A stretch of 50,417 nt of DNA, taken from contig RPFO01001492.1 in the NCBI GenBank assembly GCA_009746045.1, positions 1 to 50,417 on the forward strand. The letters are read 5' to 3'. A program made the position numbers and the translations under genes. Below the pieces are notes generated by a model, which searched no databases, had not been told where the DNA came from, and saw only the letters and a program-made list of their open reading frames with translations. The stretch is from Mesostigma viride (lineage: Eukaryota > Streptophyta > Mesostigmatophyceae > Mesostigmatales > Mesostigmataceae). This document shows positions 10,080-22,117 of the stretch, piece after piece. The stretch's first letter is position 1, and every line of letters starts with the position of its first letter.

Positions 10080-11430
10080 ACCACCTGTTCCGTGTCCCAT
10101 CGTACATCGTTGAGATCCGATCCGCCAGTTCTATATGAAGGTACGTCCCGCGCCCACGTCCGTACCGCTGACGGCGTCACTCCGGCGTTCCCCCTGCACT
10201 CAGGGGTGTGGCAGGGCTACGTGTGGTCTCCCCATATCTAGTCATCATTATGGTGGACTACTAATTATGAGGCGTGCACAGGCCTGATTTTGCCCCGGCG
10301 GGTGGAGGGGCGCCCGCCGGGGATCGAGACGTACCACAGAGTACACCAGCGCTACGGCGGCCGGGCCGGTTGACCCGGCCACCCTAGCTACCGACTGAGC
10401 GATCTGATCTACGCTGATTTCACGTGGCTCGTGTCCAGATCGAGACCCCGGAGTCCGCCCAACTCCGGCTAGATAGGTTGTCACTGGAAGCGTGGGCGGT
10501 GGGACCTATGATTAGCCAGAAAACGGAGGTCATGGCCATCGGCTTCCCCGCTGGGACCACCCCACCCACTCTCGTCCTGCTGGACAGAAGCAGGCCCGCC
10601 CCCCCGGCACGGCCGATGACTCGCTTCAAGCTCCTTGGCAGCTGGCTTCAGTTCCACGGCCGACGACATCAACACCCGCATTGGCCACGCATAGGTTCTG
10701 GACATGTCGATACCTCAGTGAGCTAGCGGCGCAAGCGTATTCTGTTCAAGGCCCTTGTCCTCGGCATCCTCCTTTACGGCTGCGAGGCGTGGACTCTGGA
10801 TCAGGCGCTGAGCAAGCAGCATGACGACACCGTCGCTCAAATGCTAGCTCCATCACATCCTCGGCGTCCGCTACCAAGAGCTCCGCCCGGGTGCGCACCC
10901 GGGCGGAGCTCTACTGCGAGCTCCCTCTTGTCACCCATACCATCCGCCACCACCGACTCCTCTTTGCCGGCCATCTTGCCTGCACAGACTAGGCGAATAC
11001 CGCGATGTGGGCCCTGCCGGGGGCTTAAGATCGACTGGCCAACCAGGTAGACGCCTCCTCCTATGGCAGGGTCCCCTTGTCCCGTCGCAACCCAATGGCA
11101 GACGCGCGTGCCCCGCACGGCCGACGCGGCGCGACCCGGACTTATGTGACACAACTGCGCTTGAGGATGTAGGGCTTCTGGGACTATCCATACTCCGCGC
11201 CCGCATGATTGACAAGGAGAAATGGGCTGCCATCTGCGATAAGCACCTTCCTGAGGGGCATGCTCCTGTTTTCTCCCCACGGGCCCGGCGCCCCATTTCT
11301 AGCTAGGGTAGAAGTCCGCATTCGCGGGTGGAGGTTATCGCCCCTGAGGATAGCCCCTACACTACCGCCTCGTCTGCCATTACAGTAGAGGACAGCTCGG
11401 ATGAGGATTATATCCCACTCTAGTGACTAC
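10080..11430 (+). pseudogene. Decayed LINE reverse-transcriptase C-terminal region
   Basis: In changing frames the plus strand encodes RT landmarks in order. They are VRTADGVTPAFPLHSGVWQG at about 10160-10220, a palm motif LIYADF at about 10408 (a mutated YADD), then ESAQLRLDRLSLEAW and KTEVMAIGF at 10440-10540. RRKRILFKALVLGILLYGCE at about 10728-10785 follows, then the RHHRLLFAGHLA segment at about 10940-10980. These are typical of the palm-thumb and C-terminus of non-LTR elements. Several stops and frame changes and the lost catalytic aspartate show it is dead. About 190 bases between the first two motifs align poorly. Confidence 0.82.
10877..10912. repeat. 36-bp perfect palindrome
   Basis: AGAGCTCCGCCCGGGTGC is followed immediately by its exact reverse complement, with no spacer. 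It lies inside the LINE fragment, where both arms are coding. Confidence 0.95.
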
Positions 11431-11801
11431 ATGGTTGGGGCATGATGCAGACGCTATTCGTAACTTTCGCGTAGTTATTTTTCTAAATGAGATTAACATA
11501 GTACTCCGTGGCATGCCCATGCGCATGACACGCAAGTACTTAGTCACTTCAACACCGCTGCTGCGATCGATAATGTCTTAAACAATAATGAATAAATCAT
11601 CAACGCAGGGAAAATAGACAAAATGCCATATATCTGGTGCTGTACCCTTCTTCAACCGTGTGGTACCGTGAAGATGGTGTTGCATTTATCATACACTTGA
11701 GGAATTACCCGAACCGCTACTCCGCTGCTCTACCAAATGGCTGTGCAGTTACATGAGGATGGACAATTATATGAGTACATGACCCCTCACCCAGCCCGGC
11801 C
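11431..11801. other. 3' flank of the LRR gene
   Basis: AT-richer sequence with no gene. On the minus strand a TGTAA motif lies about 50 bases past the LRR stop (complement of TTACA at about 11749). TGTAA is the usual chlorophyte polyadenylation signal, so this is weak support for both the 3' end and the lineage. Confidence 0.4.
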
Positions 11802-13523
11802 TCAGTATGGAGTACGTGAACCATACTCCAAATGCCACAACTCCTGGCACCCGTTGGTCAACACCTTGTGGCCCTCGTCGGTGATGCGGTACCCACTCAC
11901 CCTCAACTCCTGCAACCGGGGGCACCTCTTGGCCACCAGTGCCGCCGTGTCGTCCGTGACTTGGCTACGAGATAAATCCAACGCCCTGAGCTGCTGCCCT
12001 CGCGCCTCAATCAACCCTGATATGACCCCGTCGGCATAGTGGATGCCTGCCGCTCGGAACACCCGCAGCCGCGTGCAGTGTTCCGCAATATCGCTCAGCC
12101 CCCACCGTGTCATCAGATATGACCCCGAGACGTCCAGAATCTCCAACTTCTTGCACCCGGAAGCAAGCAGCGACAAGCCCCCACCATCGCTGCGACAGCC
12201 CGCCACGTCAAGCCACCGTAGCTCGGGGCAATTGTCGGCGATGGCCTTCAACACGTCATCATCAAGCCGGGTCCTCCCGATGAGCAACTCCCGTAGCAGA
12301 GGGCACGACTCCACCACCAAAGTAATGCTGGCGCCAGTGACCTGCGAGCACCCCGCGATGGACAGGTGGCGCAACTGCCTGCAACTCCTCGCTACCAAGC
12401 TTATGCTAGCATCCGTCACGCGACCACACCCAGCCACGTTCAGATGTTCCAACCCGGTGCAGTGGCTCGCGACCGCCGTCATGCCCACGTCGCTGACGTC
12501 AGCGCCCGGCACGTTAAGCCGGTGCAACCCCGTGCATTTTGCTGCCAGTGCAGAAATGCCGGCATCCGTCACCCTCTCACATTCCCGACCCTCAAGCCTC
12601 TGAAGCCGCGGGCAATGTGCCGCCAAGCTCTCCAACATGGCATCGGAGATCGAATGAATGCCTAGATGCTCCAGGAGCGGGCAGTGCTGCGCGACTTCTT
12701 TGATGCTACTGGACGTCACCCGCTTGGGGAGCACCAACCGCCGCAGGAGGGGGCAGCCGTGCGCGAGCGCGGCAACGCCTTCATCGGTCACCTCGCTGTA
12801 GTCCACATCGAGGGCCTCCAGCTGCGGGCAGCGGCGGGCGATCTCGACGAGCGTGCTGTCGAGGTCGTAGCTCTTGCACGCGGTCATGCCCAGGCGACGC
12901 AACCGGGGGCAGGACCTCGCGACCGCCAGAATGCCTGAACCGTAGACAGGACAACCCGACACGTCCAGCGCGGTCAGATTCGGGCAGGACTCGGCCAGCG
13001 CCCTCAAGCCGGCGTCGCTGACCCCTCGCCATCCGGCCAGGTTCAGGTAGGTGAGGCGCGGGTAGCGTCGGGCCGCCTCCAGTGCGAGGCAAGAGTAACT
13101 TGTGGCGATGACCCCGGTCGTGCCGGGGGGGGGTGACACACTCTCGGGAAGCGAGCAGCTGGGCAGACTTTCCCACCGCCAGCTCAGCGCCCACCGCTCG
13201 CGCTGCGCCCAGGGCTCCTCGTGGTCGCTGCGCGGTGCCAAGCTCAGAGTCGTCAGGTTGGGGCACCTGGCCATCAGCCAGGAGATGCTGGCCGTGCCAG
13301 GCTTGCAGCCCTCCCCCGCGATGTCCTCGCCGTAGAGCGCGGTCAGGCAGTGGAGCGAGTCATCCACCGCCCGAAGCAAGGTCTTGGACAGGCGGCGCAG
13401 CTGCACGCGTTCAGGGATGGACAGGGCACCCATCATCGGGGCGCCCATGCCAGGGACGGCCATGAGCCCCTCCAGGGTGAGCTCTTGGGATTCAGTCACG
13501 TTGGTGTCGGAGCGCTGCGCCAT
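11802..13523 (-). CDS. AMN1/F-box-like leucine-rich-repeat protein (573 aa)
   Basis: Single-exon gene. I place the start at the ATG at 13523 (MAQRSDTNVTESQELTLEGL) rather than at the ORF's upstream Met at 13745, because the extra 74 residues are low in domain character. A short helical segment (PERVQLRRLSKTLLRAVDD) is followed by about 17 cysteine-containing LRRs of 23-27 residues with the pattern CPxLxxLxVxGCxxVTDxGhxxLAxx. Examples are SCPNLTALDVSGCPVYGSG and CTGLEHLNVAGCGRVTDA. This LRR-CC subtype is found in F-box SCF substrate receptors and AMN1-like proteins and forms a curved protein-binding solenoid. I see no unmistakable F-box, so ubiquitin-ligase function is inference. No signal peptide or membrane segment is present. 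The frame is intact over 573 codons, in contrast to the retroelement ORFs nearby. Confidence 0.88.
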   Translation of the reverse strand: MAQRSDTNVTESQELTLEGLMAVPGMGAPMMGALSIPERVQLRRLSKTLLRAVDDSLHCLTALYGEDIAGEGCKPGTASISWLMARCPNLTTLSLAPRSDHEEPWAQRERWALSWRWESLPSCSLPESVSPPPGTTGVIATSYSCLALEAARRYPRLTYLNLAGWRGVSDAGLRALAESCPNLTALDVSGCPVYGSGILAVARSCPRLRRLGMTACKSYDLDSTLVEIARRCPQLEALDVDYSEVTDEGVAALAHGCPLLRRLVLPKRVTSSSIKEVAQHCPLLEHLGIHSISDAMLESLAAHCPRLQRLEGRECERVTDAGISALAAKCTGLHRLNVPGADVSDVGMTAVASHCTGLEHLNVAGCGRVTDASISLVARSCRQLRHLSIAGCSQVTGASITLVVESCPLLRELLIGRTRLDDDVLKAIADNCPELRWLDVAGCRSDGGGLSLLASGCKKLEILDVSGSYLMTRWGLSDIAEHCTRLRVFRAAGIHYADGVISGLIEARGQQLRALDLSRSQVTDDTAALVAKRCPRLQELRVSGYRITDEGHKVLTNGCQELWHLEYGSRTPY

Positions 13524-16500
13524 GCTCAGGTCTTTCCTTTTGCTCCTTGCGAATGTTGTTGCTCTTGCTTTTGTTATCGTTTTGTTGTGGGAGCCAGTAC
13601 GCATGATGGCGGAGGGAATGCTCGCAGAAGTCACTGAAGGTTTTGTCTTAGGGAGAACGTTGAAGTTTAGTAATGAGAGTTGAAACACGTGATGGGCTGG
13701 CGGTCTGAACTCGAAGGACAGAGGCGATGCAGACGCTCCCACCAAGGCACGCTCAAGCCCGCAGCAGATGGTTTACAAACGGTTGCTCAAATAGAGCTCC
13801 TTGTCTGGTATCCCGTTGACCATCGCGCTGAGAAAAGAGGCTACGCCGTTCGCTTGATAAAGCTCAGGCGTCGAAGTAAACGTGCTTAGGCGGGTGTGAC
13901 GACTTAGCGACCTGCCGACGCGTCACCCAGCAAGGCAAGGAGGAAAGGACGCCGTCCAGAGAATGCCAAGCAAGAAAGGAAAACGCGCATTGTGAGCTAC
14001 GCTGGACGCCATGCAGACGCTTGCGGGCCGAAAACGTGTCATGTCTACAACTGGCAAATGTGAGCGGTGCCAGGGAGGGTTCAACCAAGGCGTCTTCAGG
14101 ACGCACTTGCGGGTGGGTCAACACGTTTCCCTAAAGGACAGAAAGCATAAAAGCTGCAGAAAACATCAAAGGCGCGTGCAGTAAAATGCAAAATTCAAAA
14201 CGAGCAGCCTCGTAGCCAAGGCGGTCAGAGTGACGGAGACAAAGCCGACACGTCGCTCCGCACAAGGCGAGAAACAGTACAACCCCTCCCTCAGGGCTGC
14301 CAAGATAAAGGAGTCGCAACGAGAAATTCTAGGCATCCTACGTAATCATCGAGTGGGCTGTCTTAATGATACACGGACAATTCTTGCGTAGCTAACCGTA
14401 GACGCTGGAGAAAGAAGGCCTAACGTGTAATCTATATCACATACCGACTGGACTCAGGAGATGTGAACCACGGGCTGGTTGGCCCTCTTCAGTATTCGCG
14501 AACGGTGTTGTAATTTTCTGGGCTCGAAGGCCAGCTCCCCTCTCCTCTCCACCACGCCTCGTCGCCAGGGGGGCCGAAATGTTGGTGCCGCACGGTTTGA
14601 CGTTCGTCATGCCGCGCGAGAAGATATGTCGTAGAGCGTTCTCATCGTCCGCGCGAACGTGCTTTCCGCGCTTCGACATTGGCCGTTAGATCTTTAAAAC
14701 AACGGCTAGATTCGAGTTCTTTGTGGAGGCTTCTCTTCTCGTAACTTTTTTTCGTCCCAGGCATTTCATTGGTCGTCCGTTTGTTGGCAGTTATGTGCAA
14801 GCCGCGTCCCTGCACTCTGTAACCGTTCGCGGGTCGGATGCCGTATCATAGGTTCAAAAGGGTTAGCGTCCAGCCAATACTCGGGCTGGTGTCGTGTGTT
14901 CAGTTGGTCTTTCTTAGTTCCTGGCGACTTCAATTGGAGCGCACGGGTTTTTCGTACATTCGAGCTCTCGATTACCGTACTGTAATCACACTGCACGGTC
15001 TGCGTGCAACAACTGTGCGTACAACCTCAGCTGCCCATGTTAGTTAGTTACCTAGTCGCACATGGGCAGCAGAGTCCATGCCCATGTGAGCCCATTTGAG
15101 CTGCCCATGTGCGGCGTGGACCACAAGCCCACAACAACAACAACGGTCTGCGTGCAACAATTAAGATCTTCCTGTGGGTTATGATGTGCTCATGTACATA
15201 AGGAGTTACGTAAGGCCACTATGGACTGATTAGAGACTGATTACTCTCTGCGGCCAATGTAAAATGTTCGGCGTGGGATACAAGTCATACAACTGACTGA
15301 CTGACTGACATAAGGAGGCCATCTTCCCGGAGTGCCCGGCCCCGATACATCGATCACCGGACGCCGTCCTGCTGAATCGCGGAAGGATATGGAAATTTTT
15401 AGGTGGCCTCCGCGGTCCGGCGCGGCGCGAAGTCTTCTGCTGACTGCGTGCCAGAGGTCAGAACACTTGCGCATGCCGCGCGGGAATACACCGCCAGCGC
15501 CCAGCTGCACGTTTAAGATTGGGGGCCGACCAATCCAGGGCTCATGATCTCAAAGAATTTTACTATTGTGATTCGATTCTACTAAATTCTACTACACTCT
15601 ACTACAATTATACTACTATTAGAGGTCAAATCCAGGGGCTCATGATCTTAAACCTAAGAATCTTACACTTGAGGCTGGCGGTGTACTTGTCCCGGAAATC
15701 CCAGCCAATTCTCTTACCCGGGTTCATTTTCGGCCTTTCCCGCGGAAACTCGGGTGCTTTTGTTATCACTCGCAGTGTGAGACAAGCCTCGAGCCTGAGT
15801 CGCAATCTATAATAAAAGCACCCGAGTGTATGGCCATGGTGGCAGGATTTGCGAGCATAGAAGACCAAGGTCGTAACGGTTAACTTATCGGGTCTTGACG
15901 TGGAATTTTTTTTGAGTTGTTTTTATGATGGCGTATCCGTGCATGATTGGAAGCACAGCAGCGTGTGCAGGGGAAGGGTGACCAATAACTGGCATTACCG
16001 ACCGGCTGGTTGTGCTACAGCCAGACACGATACCATTTGTAGAACTTGCTAGCAGTGCGTTGCTCTTGCTTGCGAAGATCGGAAGTTTCACGAAGAACGG
16101 AATTTTTCCGAAGATACAGGCTGCATTCCTGAAATCCCCGTTTCGCATGATCACCGATTGTGTAAAAGTTGGCACTGAGCACTTAGTGGAGTCCTTATGG
16201 CTGAATTCCGTTTGCGGCACGGCGAAGGATCTCGCCCGCTGAAGGTGGTCGGGGAAAGCGGGTAGCGCGCAGGCTGTCGGCATGGCAAAAGGCAGCCAGA
16301 TGCTGCATTGAGCTCCCAGATGCTGCGCTGTTCGGACGATTGCCCTTAAGAAGCAGGTTGCCCGCGTAGCGGAGCAAATCCCCTCTTCCCCTTACGTGAC
16401 CTCCAACCTCACGCACATACACACGGTCGGCATCAACAGTACGTCCGGCTCCTCCCGTCCCGCTGTCATCATACCGCGCCCAACCGCATCACCAGCCAGC

Positions 16501-16526
16501 CATTAACAGCCACCCCGCGAGCCAAC
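13524..16526. other. 3-kb intergenic region with small inverted and direct repeats
   Basis: No supported gene on either strand. An 11-bp inverted repeat GCTGCCCATGT / ACATGGGCAGC lies at about 15029-15071, with a third GCTGCCCATGT at about 15100. The string CAGGG(G)CTCATGATCT is repeated at about 15536 and 15633. A 19-bp inverted repeat lies at 15748-15766 / 15809-15827. Sequence just before 16527 is the probable promoter and leader of the sulfotransferase gene. Confidence 0.5.
15748..15827. repeat. 80-bp inverted-repeat unit
   Basis: ACTCGGGTGCTTTTGTTAT (15748-15766) pairs with ATAATAAAAGCACCCGAGT (15809-15827) with one mismatch around a 42-base centre. It may be a MITE remnant or RNA hairpin. 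No flanking target duplication is obvious. Confidence 0.75.
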
Positions 16527-19500
16527 ATGGACGGCGCGCTAACCGGCGCGCCGCGCCGGCGCTGCCACGGTCTCCCCCACATGGCCTGCCAGTTCCTGGC
16601 CGCCTTCTCCCTTGTCTCCTTCCTCGTCCTCTTCTCCATCGTGAGCTGGCCTGACGCGATGCCCGACGCGTCCGCCAGAGTCAACGCGGCAATCACGCAC
16701 GTGGCCACCAACGCAAAGCTCGCGTTCGCGATTCCGGGCATTGCTGACCCCGCGAAGACAGGTGTCGCCGCACCGATGGAGGCGGCAGCCAGCGTTACGT
16801 CGTCCATCAGCAGCTCCATCCAGAAGCTGGTGGAGAGCGTCTCGGTCTTCTCTGGCCTCCCCCGCGCGTTCACGCCGCAGGACCTTGTGGGTGGCATTTC
16901 TTCTACCGCTGGCCTGCCCTATGGATGACAATGACTCTGTCACACGTCGCAACTGTAACACGATGCGAGCGAGCACATGGGGCCTGGTAGACGTAGGACC
17001 GGGTGGTTGGCCTCGTTGCACCTGGTAGATGACCTGTAATGTCGCCTCCTGGAAGAGGCAGGACCAGTCTAGTCAAAACCGACATCTCTGGTTTGTTTCA
17101 GAAACTGTGCATCTGTGATTTAGGGCCTGGCAGGTGCCGCGACGGTGTTGCCAAGCGCCGGTAGCCAGCCTGCCTTGTATGAAAACCGGCAGGTGTAGGA
17201 CTGCCCTGTGACAAAGCGATTGCACTGGCTGGCATCCATGTTGGCACACACTTTCTGCGTCCATACCGGGTACCTGGCCGTGGTTGATGGGGCCCTGCCT
17301 CACTGGCCGCTAGGCCGTCCCAAGCGACTGTTGTGTACAGGGGTGGAGGTTCCTTCATTGGCACCCAAGTTAAGCAGGCACGTGCGTGTTAGTCAATCCC
17401 AAGCGGCCAATATTCAATGTCTCGGTGCCATGTGGTTATGATTCCGTGCTAATAAATAATGTAGTGAGGGGGGTGCTTTACATGATCCAGTGCTGTAGTG
17501 AGGGGGGTGCTTTACATGATCCAGTGCTATAGTGAGGGGGGTGCTTTACATGATCCAGTGCTATAGTGAGGGGGGTGCTTTACATGATCCAGTGCTATAG
17601 TGAGGGGGGTGCTTTACATGATCCAGTGCCATAGTGAGGGGGGTGCTTTACATGATCCAGTGCTGTAGTGAGGGGGGTGCTTTACATGATCCAGTGCTAT
17701 AGTGAGGGGGTTGCTTTACATGATCCAGTGCTATAGTGAGGGGGGTGCTTTACATGATCCAGTGCTATAGTGAGGGGGGTGCTTTACATGATCCAGTGCT
17801 ATAGTGAGGGGGTGCTTTACATGATCCAGTGCTATAGTGAGGGGGGTGCTTTACATGATCCAGTGCTGTAGTGAGGGGGTTGCTTTACATGATCCAGTGC
17901 TGTAGTGAGGGGGTGCTTTACATGATCCAGTGCTATAGTGAGGGGGGTGCTTTACATGATCCAGTGCTATAGTGAGGGGGGTGCTTTACATGATCCAGTG
18001 CTATAGTGAGGGGGGTGCTTTACATGATCCAGTGCCATAGTGAGGGGGTGCTTTACATGATCCAGTGCTGTAGTGAGGGGGGTGCTTTACATGATCCAGT
18101 GCTATAGTGAGGGGGTTGCTTTACATGATCCAGTGCTATAGTGAGGGGGGTGCTTTACATGATCCAGTGCTATAGTGAGGGGGGTGCTTTACATGATCCA
18201 GTGCTATAGTGAGGGGGGTGCTTTACATGATCCAGTGCTATAGTGAGGGGGGTGCTTTACATGATCCAGTGCTGTAGTGAGGGGGTTGCTTTACATGATC
18301 CAGTGCTGTAGTGAGGGGGGTGCTTTACATGATCCAGTGCTATAGTGAGGGGGGTGCTTTACATGATCCAGTGCTGTAGTGAGGGGGGTGCTTTACATGA
18401 TCCAGTGCTGTAGTGAGGGGGGTGCTTTACATGATCCAGTGCTATAGTGAGGGGGTGCTTTACATGATCCAGTGCTATAGTGAGGGGGTGCTTTACATGA
18501 TCCAGTGCTGTAGTGAGGGGGGTGCTTTACATGATCCAGTGCTATAGTGAGGGGGTTGCTTTACATGATCCACTGCTGTAGTGAGGGGACGGAGCCGTGG
18601 GGGGGGTTGGGGACGAAACTGTGGGGGGGTTGGGGACGGAACCGTGGCTCTCAAAATAACGAAACAACACGGTAGTCAATAAGTCATGGGTGATGGCAGC
18701 TGTCACACCTGCGGGTAAAGAGTTACACACTAGGGTAGAAGTAGCTTCGAGTTGCGGTCCGCTTCCCATGGCATGCATGCCACATGACGACAAAACATCG
18801 TAACATCGTAACATCGCATCGTCGTAACATCGTAACATGCATCCCCAGGTCATGCGGCCCCTGCACACAGGGCCTTGTCCATTGCACTGAGGAACGCACG
18901 CTGACTTGGTTTCCATGGTTGGTGACCGTACTTTCGGGATGCTAGAAACTAGCACATGTATGCTCATTACAATGTCCCTGTTTCGCCACCCCCATCGTGC
19001 GCGGTTGTCCGTCGTGGTATCTTGTTTCTTATTGTTAATGCTAACCGCAGCATGATGTGTGCCCGTCCTGGTTTTGCTTGCTTGCTTGCCTTCCTCCGCG
19101 CTGCCCCAGGCCCACTTCACATGCCCCAGGGGCGACTACCTCAACACATCCGTCACCTCCCTTGCGGAGAAGGACGCGCGACTCCAGTCGTACGTCCTCA
19201 GACTCCTCCACCGAGGCTACGAGGTCATGCCCGGGTGGGAGATGGGCGTGAAGCTGGCAGCCGACCGGATTTGGACGCACGGTGACCCGATGTGGCCCAA
19301 GCCGGCGCACTGCAAGGAGCGGTGGGGTGCCAAGCAGGCGGTCTTCAATGACTGCGTGATGACGTGGGCCGGCAGGTGGGTGAAAGATTTTTTTTGCTGG
19401 GCTGCGGTTGAATGGATGGATGAATGAATGGCATCACGCGCGGCGGCACTCTTATCAAGTCATCACATACTGCATGCTAGTATTGTTGCAATGAGAGCTG

Positions 19501-21607
19501 GCACTTTTTATTTTGGAAGCGTGCCACATAGTTTCAGTAGGGTGATCATTTCCATTTCTTAACAGTGTGCTCGAGCGTGATTATTATGAAGTCGTTTGTA
19601 CGTGCGCTTATTACTATGTCGTGCTCTTATTACTATGCTCTAATTATTACTATGCTCTTATTAACATGTCGTGCGCTTATTACTATGTGGTGCTTATTAC
19701 CCTGAAGAGTGTGGTTCTGCTTGGTTATTATGAAGTTGTGCTAATGCTTGTGGTTTTAGCCGCAAGGAATGTGCACTCTCAATAGGGAGGGCTTCCTGCG
19801 TCCCTCGTGCCCAGACTTTGGCAGTGGCTCTCCCTCGCTGCCCCAAGGTCGCGTTCCATCTTGCCCCAGTTATGACCGATCTCCTCACGCCACCGCGTGA
19901 AGCCCCCCTAGTATAATACCCTATTTATCCCTGTTGGAATATTTCCCCCTAGGGGGATTGTCCCCTAGTATAATACCCTATTTATCCCTCTTGGAATATT
20001 TCCCCATAGGGGGATTGTCCCCTAGTATAATCCCCTATTTCCCTTTCTGTACCTGATCTGGGGAACTCTTTTACCCTACTGTAGGAATGGTCACTGTATC
20101 CCCCTACCCCCTAGTATGGTGTCCAATCCTCCTGCTCTACTTAAACTAATCTACTCCTTGACCATGCCGTGCACATGATCTATGCATTTAGTGCATCTGC
20201 TTCTTTTACGAAGCCACCTTGCAAGCTTACCACCCCACTTAGACCGTGAAATAATGTTGCCGGTCCCTTCCTTTGCCAAACGAGGTTTTGTCTCGTCCGC
20301 CACGCATGCCCCCCCCCCAACTTTCCAAGTTCCCTGCTTGTCGGTTTCTGAATGTACGTCTTCTCCCCTGCACCCTCCTGTGCACACCCTCTTGCCTCCG
20401 CGGCTTCGCGCATGGTCTTCCCCCCCCTGCCCCCTGAACCCGCACATTACCCTAGTACAGAAGCGGAATCGAACCTCCGTAGTAAGGGGTCGCCCTGGGA
20501 AGCGGTAGCCCCCCCTCCGTGCACATGCGGGGTCCCCCCCCCCACAATGCAGTTATCCCCTTTCCCGCGCATGTTCCCATGTTCTAGCATCCGCCCCAAC
20601 CCCCCGTTCCCACCGCACGCTTTGTCCTCCGCTCAACCTCACTCCCGCGCACACCCCCGCCCCCCCGTTTCCCATGCAACACCCCTGCCCCCTTTTTTCT
20701 CACACACGCCCTGGCACCCCCTTTCCTTCACACGCGCCCTACCCTCCATTCCCACGCATGCATCCCATCCACCACACTCGCCCCCTTCAGGCTGCTCGAC
20801 GCACCCAAGCACCAGCTGATGATGCGCCTAATCCCGCGTGCAGGGAGCACGCCGATTCTGTCCTATGCGCGGGCCCACTTCAACCCTAAGACGATGAAAG
20901 TGTTCGACACGCCTGCCGTGCGGCAGCGGCTCGAACTATGCATCGAGGGCACCCATGTGCCTCCCCTCCGGCTAGACTACGGTAGCAACCCGCATGCCAG
21001 CCTTGTGCGTGTGGTGGTGAACATGCGGGACCCCTGGGAGCGCTTGGTGTCCGCGTTTGCCGCGTTGCACACGCGCGCGCCGAACATCATCAAGGCCCAG
21101 GCAAGGAACCGGAAGGCGCCTTCGGATCGGTTCCTGGAGCTTCTGCGTGTCGGGTTTGACTGCGCCGACTACACGTGGGCGCGCACGCTCTGGGGGCCCG
21201 CGTTTGAGGAGTTCCTCCCCGCGATCGGGTTCCTCGCGCTGCCGCGGCTGCGATGGGAGGGCCAGAAGGGCGTGTATTTGGACCGCGTGCTTCGCTTCGA
21301 GAACTTGGCGGATGAGCTGGTGCCCACCATGGACAACCCTGGCATGCCGCTGCCCCCGCCCAAGCCTGCTGCAGTCACGCGTCTGGGCAAGGTCAAGCCG
21401 GTCCCCAGGGGGAAAGGGAAAGGGAAGGTGGCCAAGGGCCCGTTGGTGCGGCCGGGCCTCACCGCGCAGAGCCCGCTCATGGGCACTCTGCGGGAGACGA
21501 TGGCGGAGCACCCGGAGGTGATGCGGATATTCTGCCAGGCGTTCATGCAGGACCACATCTGCTTCGACTACCCGCTCCCGGACAAGTGCTTTGATGTCAC
21601 AGGCTGA
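16527..21607 (+). CDS. Type II membrane sulfotransferase-like protein, three exons (480 aa)
   Basis: Exons 16527-16886, 19110-19375 and 20791-21607 join in frame. Phase 0 at CTT|GTGGGT...CCCCAG|GCC; then AG|GTGGGT...CTTCAG|G, completing an Arg codon. They total 1,443 nt with one stop. Exon 1 supplies a cytosolic tail and a hydrophobic signal-anchor (residues about 19-42, MACQFLAAFSLVSFLVLFSI), as in Golgi type II enzymes. Exon 3 carries a 5'-phosphosulfate-binding-like motif (RLIPRAGST, residues 221-229) and a 3'-phosphate-binding motif (MRDPWERLVSAF, 287-298) typical of PAPS-dependent carbohydrate sulfotransferases. A basic Gly/Lys-rich insert (KPVPRGKGKGKVAKG) lies near residue 415. The expected role is transfer of sulfate from PAPS to a glycan in the secretory pathway; the substrate is unknown. 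The first-exon end is the least certain boundary. Confidence 0.82.
17460..18588. repeat. 34-bp minisatellite within intron 1
   Basis: About 33 head-to-tail copies of a unit containing TGCTATAGTGAGGGGGGTGC followed by TTTACATGATCCAG. Copies vary mainly at TGCTATAG/TGCTGTAG/TGCCATAG and in G-run length (4-6). It occupies half of the 2,223-bp first intron of the sulfotransferase gene. Confidence 0.98.
18589..18650. repeat. Short G-rich tandem repeat
   Basis: Two to three copies of a roughly 25-bp unit, GGGGTTGGGGACGGAACCGT with a variable G run, directly after the minisatellite in the same intron. Confidence 0.8.
19577..19745. repeat. Imperfect TTATTACTATG repeats in intron 2
   Basis: Degenerate repeats of TTATTACTATG(T/C) alternating with GTCGTGC/CTC segments. 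Intronic, no coding role. Confidence 0.7.
19905..20035. repeat. 57-bp tandem duplication in intron 2
   Basis: CTAGTATAATACCCTATTTA starts at 19908 and 19965, with a partial third copy at 20022. The period is 57 bp with few mismatches. It lies in the 1,415-bp second intron of the sulfotransferase gene. Confidence 0.9.
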
Positions 21608-22117
21608 TTTCGCCGGCCGGATGTTGTTTTAAAGGATGACTTAGGGCTTTACAGGAGGATGGTTTCACACGCTGAGCTTACAAGGAGACTGTGCTAAATG
21701 ATTGCACACGATGTATTTCACAAGATGCTTTTACTGGATGAGCTAGAAAATGATTATATAGGACGCTGTTCAAGGCATGCAGGCGCCTAGCTAGGGGCAG
21801 ATGGACAGGGCGGGGGAAGACTGTGCTAACGTTATGATTCCATGCAGCTCCATCTCAATATCATGCATATGCATATACTCTACCTTTCTGATCTCACGTT
21901 GGTAATCAACGTAAGATTATTGATATGATGGGCATGTACATGCAAGGTTGCAATAGTGGCTACCTATACGGGAACAGTTTTGCATGGTCACGTACTGCGT
22001 CACAGGGTACCTCTGCATGGTGCCATGCATGGACCCCTGATATACAGTAAAGAGGGAGGATGCCCAATAAAATTGTAAAAGGTCTCATGGGGGTCAAGGG
22101 ATATGGGGGGGGGGGGG
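21608..22117. other. 3' flank of the sulfotransferase gene with a G homopolymer
   Basis: No gene. A TGTAA motif occurs at about 22074. An uninterrupted run of about 17 G lies at about 22105-22121, just before the old ORF1 copy. Confidence 0.5.

Noticed and set aside
17460-18588. Could the 34-bp array, or the 149-bp array, be a CRISPR?
   Set aside because: There are no unique spacers between repeats, and the window is eukaryotic; they are plain tandem satellites.
20440-20530. Minus-strand tRNA-like B box (GGTTCGATTCC) in intron 2
   Set aside because: The B-box consensus is present, but no acceptor stem, proper T-stem or anticodon arm can be built around it. At most it is a chance match or tRNA-derived relic.
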